A stretch of DNA of 64,000 nucleotides from JAHBVL01 sp963712055. GTDB taxonomy: Bacteria; Chloroflexota; Chloroflexia; Thermomicrobiales; UBA6265. Every line of letters begins with the position of its first letter. Position 1 is the first letter of the stretch. The position numbers and the translations under genes are program-made. Under the pieces are notes generated by a model. It saw only the letters and a list, made by a program, of their open reading frames with translations. It was not told where the DNA came from and made no database searches. Below are positions 26,379 to 35,501 of the stretch, piece by piece. Where the stretch lies: the NCBI GenBank assembly GCA_963712055.1, contig CAVQGN010000001.1, positions 316,126 through 380,125 on the forward strand, given 5' to 3'.

Positions 26379-27596
26379 ATGACCGATTTCGATCTCCCCG
26401 ACCATATCCAGGAACCAGCCGCACGCGCCATCGCCGTTGGCGACGAGGTCTGGAGCGGCGACTGGAACCCAGCCCGGCTTTCGACGGCGCCAGGTCGGAT
26501 CGAACTCCTCGGAAATCATCTCGACTACAACGGTGGGCCGGTTCTGGCCGGTGCGATCGACCGGGTGGCGGTCGCCGCCTGGTCTCCGGGGGCGAAACCA
26601 GGCGTGATCGAGATCGCTTTTGCCGATCTCGGCGACACCGAGCCAATCATTCTCGAGGTCGATTCGCTCCGGGGTTGGCAAAACCCGGGAGAAAAGCAAC
26701 AACCTGTTCACTACGCCAAAGGCGCGATTGCCGCCCTGATCGAACGCGGATTGCAGCCACGTTCGGGACGGATCGTGTTGTCGAGTTCGGTTCCTATGGG
26801 CGTTGGCGTGAGTTCTTCGGCCGCGATTTGCGTGGCACTCTGCAACGCCATGCTGGAGGAACCGGTTTCGAACACCGATCTGGTTCTGCTCGCGCAGAAC
26901 GCCGAGCACCGCTCCGGGACACCATGCGGGACGATGGATCAGTCGGCTTCGGTGCATGGCGGGGTGATCCGGTTCGATGGCGCCGACCTCTCCGTCCGCA
27001 CCATGCATCCGAATCTCGGTTCTTGCGCGTTTCTGGTTATCGATTCCGGGGTCAAACGGTCGCTGGCGACTTCTTCCTATGGAACGAGGGTGGAGGAATG
27101 TCGCGCGGCCGTGACGATGGCCAATGAGCTCCTGGGAACCACCTACGTTCACCTTGCGCAGATCACGCCGCCGACGTTCGAACGGTTGGAGGCTCTTGCT
27201 ACCGACCCGTCCCAGGCCACGTTGCTCAAGCGAGTCAAGCATGTTGCGACCGAAACCGGTCGGGTAGGGCGGGGTGAGCAGGCGATGCTGGCGGGGAACT
27301 GGTCGCAGTTCGGTGCGCTGATGACGGCTGGTGGCCGCTCGTCGGCCCGCGATTACCAGATCAGCCACCCGGTGGTCGAACGACTCGTCCGTGATATCGA
27401 ACCAGTGCCCGGTGTGCTCGGCGTCCGGATGATGGGGGGCGGTGAAGGGGGTTCGGTGCTGGCGCTGGTCGATTCCGCGATTGCACCCGACGTGATCGAG
27501 CGGCTCAGGACACAAGTTCGCGAAGGTGGCTACGGTTCCCCGGAGAGCGAAGCCGTCTACGCGGTCGTCTTTGCACCCGGAGCAGCGATCTACTAG
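26379..27596 (+). CDS. galK: Galactokinase-like GHMP kinase
   Basis: 405 aa. GHMP-kinase order is complete: the sugar-binding block APGRIELLGNHLDYNGG, ATP loop VPMGVGVSSSAAICVAL, the GTMDQSASVHGG block with the catalytic Asp, and GVRMMGGGEGGSVLAL near the end. It most resembles galactokinase, which makes galactose 1-phosphate. The usual GEHTDY is GNHLDY here, so a related sugar could be the substrate. A galE-type epimerase lies about 20 kb away. It is the last gene of the plus-strand run that starts at 17903. Confidence 0.8.
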   Translation: MTDFDLPDHIQEPAARAIAVGDEVWSGDWNPARLSTAPGRIELLGNHLDYNGGPVLAGAIDRVAVAAWSPGAKPGVIEIAFADLGDTEPIILEVDSLRGWQNPGEKQQPVHYAKGAIAALIERGLQPRSGRIVLSSSVPMGVGVSSSAAICVALCNAMLEEPVSNTDLVLLAQNAEHRSGTPCGTMDQSASVHGGVIRFDGADLSVRTMHPNLGSCAFLVIDSGVKRSLATSSYGTRVEECRAAVTMANELLGTTYVHLAQITPPTFERLEALATDPSQATLLKRVKHVATETGRVGRGEQAMLAGNWSQFGALMTAGGRSSARDYQISHPVVERLVRDIEPVPGVLGVRMMGGGEGGSVLALVDSAIAPDVIERLRTQVREGGYGSPESEAVYAVVFAPGAAIY

Positions 27597-27680
27597 CTCT
27601 TTCCAGGTTCCGGATCGAACGCGATGAGGCTTCGGGAGGCTTGCCTGAGAAACTGTTTCAGTCATTTTCGTACGTACACC

Positions 27681-27708
27681 TTGAAACCTGATCGTAATGA
27701 TGTAATCT
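27681..27708 (+). promoter_or_regulatory. Predicted promoter of the Cys-rich gene
   Basis: TTGAAA at 27681-27686 and TAATCT at 27703-27708 are separated by 16 bases, in a locally A+T-rich stretch. They lie 86 bases before the ATG at 27794, which has GGAAGG just upstream. The match to sigma-70 boxes is fair. Confidence 0.5.
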
Positions 27709-28787
27709 TAAAGGGAATACCATAGGGAAGAGTGTGTCTCGCCCTTTCAGTCCGGCCGATCTGGACTACTTGTCACACGCGGAAGGCTTGAGGATGGACG
27801 GAAAACGGTTCGATCGTTATACGAAACTCCTGGCGACAGGACGCATCGCGGCGGTCGGTCATCAAGGGTTTGCTCGGGCCTCGGTGGCGCAGCTGCGGTT
27901 TCGACGGTGGTTGGTGACGATGCCGATGCGCGACGCGGCACTATTACTGGTACTCCCCCGGCATTCGAGTTGCCCTGTAGGCGAGGAGCAATGCGGTAAT
28001 AACCGCTGTTGCCCAACCGGTACCTGCTCGGGTTACCAGAACGGGTGTTGTCCGGCAGGACAGAAGCCGTGCACGACGAACATCTCGGGTTGTTGTTGCG
28101 ATGGCCCATTTGCGGAACCCTGTGAGCGCGAATGTTGTATCGAAGAAGACCAGTGTTGTGATTCAGAGTGTTGTTCGCCCGGTTCCCTTTGTGTGGCCCG
28201 GGTTTTCGATTGCTCGACGAGCGACTGCGAAGAGATCTGCTGCCCGAAAGAGCAGACTCTGCGACGGCCAGTGCTGCGACGGCACCTGTTTCGATCCAGT
28301 CGGCGGGACAGTAGATACCGGACTCGACCGCACCTGTTGCCCAGCTGAGGCGAACTACTGCGCTGGGACCGGTGAGTTTGCTGGTCAGGGTGTTTGCTGT
28401 GAAGGCGAGACACCCGATTGCTGTGTTCGCCAGGGCGAACCGATCTGCATCAATCGTGAAACCCAGTGCTGTGTCAATAATGATTGCCCAGACAGCCCCG
28501 AAACCTGCCAGGACGGCGTTTGTCGGCGCGGAACGCAGATCTGCGACCTTTCGCGGGTGAACTGCGGCGAGGGCGAAGTCTGCTGCCAGGGTGGCGACAA
28601 CGTCTGTTGTCCGGAAGAAACGCAAACATGTTGCGGACCGGAATGTTGCGCCGAAGGATCTGACTGCTGCCCCGGCGAGGGTGGTGAAACCTGCACCCCA
28701 CTGGGAACGAACGACAACTGCTCTGTTTGCGGCGACGCATGCGCACCCTGCCAGGAATGCCAGCAAGGCGAGGGTGGATTCTTCGTG

Positions 28788-30601
28788 CAACGTCTGACTG
28801 CTGCGTGCTGCCGAACGGCCAGCCGATCTGCATCACCGAAGAACAGTGCTGCTCAGATGCCAAGTGCGTCGACCTCAACGATCCGTCCCTGTGTCTGGAA
28901 GGACGCTGCAACCTCCGTACGAATTTCTGCTTCGCGGCCTCGGTCTGCGCAAACGGCGAAGACTGCTGCGAAGGCGGCGACAACGTCTGCTGTCCTTCAG
29001 ATGGCGAGGTATCGCAGACGTGCTGTGGACCGACTTGCTGTGATGTCGGATTCGAATGCTGCGAAAGAACTGTAGACGGCGTGTTGCGCCAGACTTGCAT
29101 CGATCCGGCGACTCAATGCTGCACCCGCTCTGACTGCGTTGAGCTGGGCTTCGATGCCGACTGCGTGAATTGCAACGCGAATTCGAATCTCTGTCGTCCA
29201 CGGAACGAAGGTCTCGTTTGCGACGACACGCCATGCGGTATCTGCGACGACCGGAACTGTGTCGATCAGTGTCCCGGTCAAGGTCTGATCTGCGGGCCGA
29301 ATGGCAAATGTGTCTGCGACGGTCCGGAGGACTGCAATTCAGACCTTTGCCAGGATTGCACGAACGGTGAGTGTCTCGACCGCTGCCCAGCTCTCAATCT
29401 GATCTGTAACGGACAGGGCGTTTGTGTCGAATGTTTGGATAGCGAAGACTGTACGCCGTTCGACACCTGCACCCCGGCGGAGTGCCTAGCGGGTGTGTGC
29501 AAGGACGCCACCAGTTGTGCGGTGGGTGAGACCTGTTGTCCCGATGGGTGTGTAGATACGGACACGGATGAAAGCAACTGTGGCGCATGTGACAACGCGT
29601 GCGCAGTTGGCGAGACCTGTTGTGATGGTGTCTGCAAGGACCTCAGTGCCGATCCGGACAACTGTGGAACGTGCGGCTTCACGTGCGAAGAGGGAGATGA
29701 CGACGAGTCAGACCAGGTCTGCTGTGAAGGCTTGTGCCAGGCGGGTCGTTCTGCGGATGCGACGATAACGGTGATTGTGCGATCTGTGAATACGCGATGG
29801 GGCACATGTCGGAGGTCTTCGGATGGCACGCCGTGCGACGGAGGCACCTGTTGTCCTGATGGGTGTGTAGATACGGACACGGATGAAAACAACTGTGGCG
29901 CATGTGAAAACCCGTGCGCAGTTGGCGAGACCTGTTGCGATGGTGTTTGCAAGGACCTGCAGACCGATGAAGCCAACTGTGGGACGTGCGGTTTGGTGTG
30001 TACGCCGTTCGACACCTGCACCCCGGCGGAATGTCTGGCGGGCGTCTGCAATGACGCCACCAGTTGTGCGGTGGGTGAGACCTGTTGTCCTGATGGGTGT
30101 GTAGATACGGACACGGATGAAAACAACTGTGGCGCATGTGACAACGCGTGCGCAGTTGGCGAGACCTGTTGCGATGGTGTTTGCAAGGACCTGCAGACCG
30201 ATGAAGACAACTGCGGGACGTGTGGGACGACGTGTCCTGTGGGACAAACGTGCTGTTCTGGTTTCTGCAAGGACCTCAGTGCCGATCCGGACAACTGTGG
30301 AACGTGCGGCTTCACGTGCGAAGAGGGAGATGACGACGAGTCAGACCAGGTCTGCTGTGAAGGCTTCTGCCAGGCGGGTCCGTTCTGCGGATGCGACGAT
30401 AACGGTGATTGTGCGATCTGTGAATACTGCGATGTGGGCACATGTCGGAGGTCTTCGGATGGCACGCCGTGCGACGGAGGCACCTGTTGTCCTGATGGGT
30501 GTGTAGATACGGACACGGATGAAAACAACTGTGGCGCATGTGACAACGAGTGCGCAGTTGGAGAGACCTGTGCGGTGTTGCAAGGACCTGCAGACCGATG
30601 A
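28788..30601 (+). pseudogene. Longest readable segment of the Cys-rich protein
   Basis: About 600 codons stay in one frame from near GQPICITEEQCC to a TGA at 30599-30601. It includes the start of the repeated block PDGCVDTDTDENNCGACDN / GVCKDLQTDEDNCGTCG. Inside it, bases 29746-29803 carry three one-base losses relative to the copy at 30380-30440 that cancel out, turning PFCGCDDNGDCAICEYC into an unrelated Cys-free stretch. The segment ends where GETCCDGVCKDL has lost about 5 bases (about 30570). It has no start codon of its own with a leader, so it is read as a middle fragment. Confidence 0.6.
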
Positions 30602-31030
30602 AGCCAACTGTGGGACGTGCGGTTTGGTGTGTACGCCGTTCGACACCTGCACCCCGGCGGAATGTCTGGCGGGCGTCTGCAATGACGCCACCGTTGTGCG
30701 GTGGGCGAGACCTGTTGTCCTGATGGGTGTGTAGATACGGACACGGATGAAAGCAACTGTGGCGCATGTGACAACGCGTGCGCGGCTGGGAGACTGTGCG
30801 ATGGTGTTTGCAAGGACCTGCAGACCGATGAAGACAACTGCGGGACGTGTGGGACGACGTGTCCTGTGGGACAAACGTGCTGTTCTGGTTTCTGCAAGGA
30901 CCTCAGTGCCGATCCGGACAACTGTGGAACGTGCGGCTTCACGTGCGAAGAGGGAGATGACGACGAGTCAGACCAGGTCTGCTGTGAAGGCTTCTGCCAG
31001 GCGGGCCCGTTCTGCGGATGCGACGACGAT
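29453..31030 (+). repeat. Long direct repeats of about 630 bp in the Cys-rich gene
   Basis: The landmark ACGCCGTTCGACACCTGC occurs at about 29453, 30002 and 30633, and CAAGGACCTCAGTGCCGAT at 29635, 30268 and 30895. Spacing is 549-633 bases. The first copy lacks the DNCGTCGTTCPVGQTCC module. Copies are near-identical apart from small indels, which implies recent duplication. Confidence 0.85.
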
Positions 31031-31294
31031 AACGATTGCGGGATCTGTGAGCGGTGCGATCAAGGCACCTGCGTCAATGTCGATGATCGATCACCGTGCC
31101 GAAACGATGGAGTTGGCTCTGCTTCGGTCGGCTGCAATTACTGCCTTGCTGGGGCGTGTGTCGATGACAGCACGCTCTGTACGCAGGGTGGAGAGTGTGG
31201 AGTTGCGCACCTGCACCGATGGAGCCTGCTCTGACAGTGATGATGAGACCCTCGTCCCGGAGAGTGCGATGTCGGCACCGATGGGGCGTGTGTC

Positions 31295-32140
31295 GATGAC
31301 AGCACCCTGTGTACCGATGAAGGTGAGTGTGGGGTCTGGCGGTGTGTGCACGGCTGGAGTCTGCTCGTACAACGATGACGACACGCAGTGCACGCTGGGC
31401 GAATGCGATGTCTGTGAGAACAAGCAGTGCGTCGATGACAGCACCCTGTGTACCGATGAAGGCGAGTGTGGGCGTTGGCGTTTGCACGGCTGGAGTCTGC
31501 TCGTACAACGATGACGACACGCAGTGCACGCTAGGCGAAGTGCGATGTGTGCGATCGGACACGTGAAGCAGTGCGTCGATGACAGCACCCTGTGTACCGA
31601 TGAAGGCGAGTGTGGGTTGGCGTTTGCACGGCTGGAGACCGATGAAGGCGAGTGTGGGAGTGCGTTTTGGAGTGCTCGCCGTTCGACACGCTGCACGGCG
31701 AATGCGATGTCTGCGAGAACAAGCAGTGCGTCGATGACAGCACCCTGTGTACCGATGAAGGCGAGTGTGGGGTTGGCGATTGCACGGCTGGAGTCTGCTC
31801 GTACAACGATGACGACACGCAGTGCACGCTAGGCGAATGCGATGTCTGCGAGAACAAGCAGTGCGTCGATGACAGCACCCTGTGTACCGATGAAGGCGAG
31901 TGTGGGGTTGGCGTTTGCACGGCTGGAGTCTGCTCGTACAACGATGACGACACGCAGTGCACGCTGGGCGAATGCGATGTCTGCGAGAACAAGCAGTGCG
32001 TCGATGACAGCACCCTGTGTACCGATGAAGGCGAGTGTGGGGTTGGCGTTTGCACGGCTGGAGTCTGCTCGTACAACGATGACGACACGCAGTGCACGCT
32101 GGGCGACATGCGATGTCTGTGAGAACAAGCAGTGCGTCGA
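31295..32140 (+). repeat. 135-bp tandem repeats coding a 45-residue Cys module
   Basis: GATGACAGCACCCTGTG recurs at 31295, 31434, 31578, 31733, 31868 and 32003. The last spacings are exactly 135 bases, coding ECDVCENKQC...SYNDDDTQCTLG. Earlier spacings are 139, 144 and 155, so they contain insertions, for example a duplicated ACCGATGAAGGCGAGTGTG near 31638, and break the frame. Confidence 0.88.
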
Positions 32141-32794
32141 TGAAAACTCGAACTGCTCTGACGGCAATGTCTGCACGCAGGACATCTGCATCAGCGGCGT
32201 GTGCAGTGGGCGAATCCTACAGTCACGGATTGCCGCGTAGGTACTGGTGACGAATAAAACGCTGTGCGCATCCGACGAAACGCTCGCAACCAGGGAACAG
32301 GGTTGTGTGAATCCGCCAGTGACTCGTGCTCCGAAGAAGGAGAGTCGTGCACGGTGGTGGAGAGGACAGGTGTCCAAGGAACCTGCTGTGTAGGATTCGT
32401 CTGCAACGGATCGACATGTGAGATTCCATGCGGACAACCAGGAGCTCCAGGCACGTGCATTTGCGTGGTCAGCGGACAGGGCGGTTCAAACGTTTGTCCG
32501 TCAGCCGAACCTTGCTGCAAACAGACCGGCGACAGTCCAGCCAGATGTGGGCAAGAGCAAGGAAACTGCATTTGTGCGACTCAGTTGGACAACGATCCGA
32601 TTTGTGTTGCGCTCTTCGGTACAGGTGGTGGAGCGAAACCTAATTGCTGTCCAGGGAACAGCCCGACAGGGTTTGTTTGCGAAAATCAGGCGTGCACGGC
32701 TGGATTTGCTGAAGAATGCGCTCCGCTCACCTGCGCGAATCTTGGAGCAACCTGCGGCACGTTCGATGACGGCTGCGGTGGCACCGTCGAATTG

Positions 32795-33224
32795 CGGCGA
32801 GTGCTGCACCCCGCGCGATTACTGCCTCGACGGCGAATGCGGTCTGATCGATGACGGCTGCGGCGGTACGATCGACTGCGGTGCCTGTTGCACCCCGACG
32901 ACCTGCGAGCAGGTCGGTTGTGGCAACTACGCCAATGACTGTGTCAATGGCGACGTCTACTGTGGCGACTGCTGCACGCCAGCAACCTGCGAATCGCTCG
33001 GGATCGGCTGCGGAACGGCCAATGATGGCTGTGGTGGAACGCTCGAGTGCGGCACCTGCGCTGAAGGGCAGGAATGTGTCGACGGAGCCTGCTTCACTCC
33101 GGTGGTCGAGGAGGCTGTTGTCTGCCTCGCCCAGGGCGAAGCGTGTGATACCGACGAGCAATGCTGCAGCGCCAAGTGCGGCAGTGGTCGCCGCGCAAGC
33201 TCTGGCACAAAGAAATGCCAATAG
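32795..33224 (+). pseudogene. C-terminal segment of the Cys-rich protein
   Basis: From about 32795 the frame reads CGECCTPRDYCLDGECGLIDD, then three copies of a DDGCGGT(I/L)xCG module (CCTPTTCEQ, CCTPATCES) and a final EACDTDEQCCSAKCGSGR domain ending KKCQ. The upstream frame (from 32264, CNGSTCEIPCGQPG) joins it only after a shift at about 32790, where FDDGCGGTV runs into a non-Cys reading. A strong hairpin terminator follows 19 bases after the stop. Confidence 0.6.
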
Positions 33225-33243
33225 CAGCGATCGGCTGATTGCG

Positions 33244-33273
33244 AAGACCCGGGTCACGATTGGCCCGGGTCTT
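33244..33273 (+). terminator. Hairpin terminator after the Cys-rich gene
   Basis: Perfect 10-bp arms AAGACCCGGG and CCCGGGTCTT around a 10-base loop, flanked by GCG...CGC that extends the stem. It lies 20 bases after the TAG at 33224. It separates the Cys-rich gene from the LPTTG gene. Confidence 0.75.
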
Positions 33274-33406
33274 TCGCTCACTTCGAGTGCTGACGCCTCG
33301 TGCCCTGGGCTGCTCTCAGGAGCTGCCGACGGCTCTTGTGAATTGATCAAACTGCACACGCTGAATCTCGACTTTGGCGTTCGCAGAGGTAGGAAAGAAA
33401 GCGACA

Positions 33407-34579
33407 ATGAACACGAGAACGAAGACTCTCCTTCTTATAGTATTTGGCTTGTCTTTCGCTCTTTCGCTCGTCGCGCAGCCTATGTCGACGACAGCGCAGG
33501 ACAACGGTTCACCGGTGGCGGTGACTGCAACGGCAAGCTCCGAACCGGGATTATCCGAAGAGCAGATCGTCGCTCCATCGGCGTTGGTTACTCCAACCCC
33601 TGGCGGCAATGAGATTCCAGAACAGGCAAATGACGCTTGCGCCGTTTACGGACTTTCTGGCTTCAAGGTCGAGGACGAAGATGTTGCCGATGGAACCTAC
33701 GGAAACGGGACCTTCACCGTCACGCTCGACGTCATCAGCGAAACGGTCTTTGATTTCTCTGCTGCATCTCCGCCGGCGCAGGTCGTCATTGTCAAGGGCG
33801 GATCGGGCGATGGATCGAGGAACATCTACAACTACATTGGTCTTGGCGGCGTTGCTGCTGACTCGGGTCTGACAACGGCCAACGGGGCAGGCCTGAGCCA
33901 TATCATCTTCTGCTACAACACTGGATCGCCGACAAACACGCCAACCAACACACCCACGTCGACCGTCACGAACACGCCGACCAATACACCCACGTCGACG
34001 GCCACGAACACCCCGACCAATACCCCGACGAACACAGCCACCGCGACCGTCACGAACACGCCAACCAATACACCCACGGCGACCGTCACAAACACGCCGT
34101 CAAACACACCGACCAGTACACCTACCTCGACCGTGACGAACACCCCGACGAACACACCGACCGCGACCGTCACGAATACGCCAACGAATACCGCAACGGC
34201 AACAGTGACGAACACCCCGACCAATACCCCAACGAACACAGCCACCGCGACCGTCACAAACACCCCGACGAACACCGCAACGGCAACGGTGACGAACACG
34301 CCAACGAACACAGCGACAGCGACCAGCACGTTTACGCCGACGCCGACGTCTACGCCCACTGAAACGCCGACGCAGACTCCGACGGGAACGTTGACTGCGA
34401 CCCCGACACATTCGCCGAGTCATACGCCCTATCCCTCGCCATCCCCAACCAAACCAATCAGCGAGCTGCCAACCACCGGCACCGGAGATTCGGGCAGCGG
34501 CCTCGCTTATGTTCTCCTCGGATTCGCGTTGATGGTGACAGTGATCGGCGGCGGAATGATCATTCGAAGGGCCGATTAG
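33407..34579 (+). CDS. LPXTG-type surface protein with Thr-Pro repeats
   Basis: 390 aa. Signal peptide at residues 1-35 (MNTRTKTLLLIVFGLSFALS). A folded domain of about 130 residues follows (YGLSGFKVEDEDVADGTYGN, VVIVKGGSGDG, GLSHIIFCYNTG). Next comes a stalk of about 160 residues of TNTPTNTPTATV type, probably extended and possibly glycosylated. The end is a cell-wall sorting signal: LPTTG (bases 34466-34480), a hydrophobic helix and RRAD. Sortase would cut after Thr and attach the protein to the envelope. The start ATG has AGGAAAG about 12 bases upstream; an in-frame ATG 33 bases earlier is less likely. The intact frame contrasts with the broken Cys-rich gene before it. Confidence 0.85.
   Translation: MNTRTKTLLLIVFGLSFALSLVAQPMSTTAQDNGSPVAVTATASSEPGLSEEQIVAPSALVTPTPGGNEIPEQANDACAVYGLSGFKVEDEDVADGTYGNGTFTVTLDVISETVFDFSAASPPAQVVIVKGGSGDGSRNIYNYIGLGGVAADSGLTTANGAGLSHIIFCYNTGSPTNTPTNTPTSTVTNTPTNTPTSTATNTPTNTPTNTATATVTNTPTNTPTATVTNTPSNTPTSTPTSTVTNTPTNTPTATVTNTPTNTATATVTNTPTNTPTNTATATVTNTPTNTATATVTNTPTNTATATSTFTPTPTSTPTETPTQTPTGTLTATPTHSPSHTPYPSPSPTKPISELPTTGTGDSGSGLAYVLLGFALMVTVIGGGMIIRRAD
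33931..34425 (+). repeat. Short-period Thr/Asn/Pro codon repeats
   Basis: Near-tandem units of 12 and 24 bases coding TNTP and TATVTNTP. The DNA is almost free of T-rich stretches and the frame is maintained throughout, so the repeats are under coding constraint. Confidence 0.85.
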
Positions 34580-34672
34580 GAAGCGCTTGACCGCTTGGCC
34601 AACGATCTGATTCACCGAACTGTCGTAGCCTGGCGCCACGTATAGTTGGAAGAGAAGTCTCGGAAAGCACGG

Positions 34673-34694
34673 CGAGGTCGTCACGACGACCTCG
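34673..34694. other. Near-perfect palindrome between the LPTTG gene and the sugar transferase
   Basis: CGAGGTCGTC-AC-GACGACCTCG: two 10-base arms around a 2-base centre. It lies 94 bases after the LPTTG gene, so it may be a terminator or an operator. No T-run follows. The rest of the gap (34580-34768) shows no gene. Confidence 0.4.
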
Positions 34695-34768
34695 CTGTTG
34701 GCCGGGCCAGCGTGTTTGTCCTTTCTTAGGCGGGTCACCGGTGGCTGCAGTACCTCAATCGAAACTCG

Positions 34769-35492
34769 ATGCAGATTCCCGGAATCACCTCAAGATACTG
34801 CGTAGCCCATACTCTTTCCCGCTATGCTGACTCACGTCGTATCGCTAAGCAGAACTGGCGGGAAGATCTGAACCACGCGAACTCGTCGGAATATGAACGC
34901 ACCAAACGCCTTCTCGATCTCCTGCTGGGGTCGGTCGGGTTCGGCGTCGCGATCGCTGGCCGGCTTCGCGCTGGTCCCGCTGATCCGCTTCCGATCCCCC
35001 GGCGCACCCGCCATCTACCGCCAGACCCGGATCGGCCAGCACGGCAAACCCTTCACCCTCTACAAGTTCCGCACCATGGATGCCGACGCCGAAGCGAGGC
35101 GAGCGGACGTCCTCCCGCTGAACGAGGTCGACGGTCCGGTCTTCAAGATGGACCACGATCCCCGCGGGGTCGACCGTCTCCGCTGGCTGCGGAAATACAG
35201 TCTCGACGAACTGCCGCAGTTCTGGAACGTCGTCAAGGGGGATATGTCGATCGTCGGACCGCGTCCGCCGTTGCCGGAAGAGGTCGCGCAGTATACCGAC
35301 TACCAGCGGCAGCGATTGGCCGTCAAACCGGGGCTGACCTGCACCTGGCAGGTCGAGGGTCGGTCCGAGATCCCGTTCGACGAATGGGTCGAGCTCGATC
35401 TCGAGTACATCCGCACCCGCAGCACGCTCGGCGACCTCAAGCTGATCGCGCGGACCATCCCGGCGGTGATTTCAGCGCGGGGAGCGAGGTAG
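34769..35492 (+). pseudogene. Undecaprenyl-phosphate sugar transferase (WbaP/EpsL type), frameshifted
   Basis: Starts exopolysaccharide repeat synthesis by moving a sugar-phosphate to undecaprenyl phosphate. The N-terminal part ERTKRLLDLLLGSVGFGVAI (from 34895) is in one frame, and the rest (GFALVPLIRFRSPG, YRQTRIGQHGKPFTLYKFRTM, SLDELPQFWNVVKGDMSIVGPRPP) is in another. The switch is at about 34951-34962; two bases lost or one gained would join them. The Asp-Glu pair and the SIVGPRPP block are intact. The start is uncertain: the first in-frame ATG is at 34769, but similarity begins near 34895. It converges on the glycan operon with a 9-base gap. If the frameshift is a sequence error, the gene is functional. 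Confidence 0.75.
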
Positions 35493-35501
35493 GGTGCTGG
35501 T

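Larger units (their letters stand above)
27794..33224 (+). pseudogene. Large secreted Cys-rich repeat protein, broken by many small indels
   Basis: If the indels are repaired this is one protein of about 1,800 residues. It starts MDGKRFDRYTKLLATG and continues, after frame repair, with SRRSVIKGLLG and LGGAAAVSTVVGDDADARR, a Tat-like leader. The rest is Cys-rich modules such as NCGACDNACAVGETCCDGVC and DVCENKQCVDDSTLCTDEGEC. The readable frame changes at about 27843, 27879, 27970, 28250, 28790, 29746-29803, 30570, 30691, 30790, repeatedly between 31190 and 31690, then 32106, about 32210-32260 and 32790, ending TAG at 33222-33224. Neighbouring genes are intact. Either the locus is decaying or the repeats were poorly resolved when sequenced. 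Probable role: extracellular, disulfide-rich structural or binding protein. Confidence 0.75.

Noticed and set aside
26112..27665. A 517-codon open frame on the minus strand opposite the galactokinase-like gene
   Set aside because: Composition is Arg/His/Gly-rich with no family motif and it fully overlaps a clear GHMP kinase; it is an effect of G+C-rich codon usage.
29278..30942. A 554-codon minus-strand open frame opposite the Cys-rich gene
   Set aside because: It reads His/Pro/Ser/Gln-rich repeats that are just the antisense of Cys and Gly codons.
31295..32140. CRISPR-like array of regular repeats
   Set aside because: The repeats are 135 bases, head-to-tail without unique spacers, in coding sequence.
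33913..34359. A minus-strand open frame of Val/Gly/Phe repeats that looks like a membrane protein
   Set aside because: It is the antisense of the Thr-Asn-Pro repeats and has no start signal.
34893..34960. ATG at 34893 as the sugar transferase start
   Set aside because: It starts in the frame of the catalytic part, but the family's N-terminal helix is in the other frame, so this first stretch (AFSISCWGRSGS) is an out-of-frame reading.
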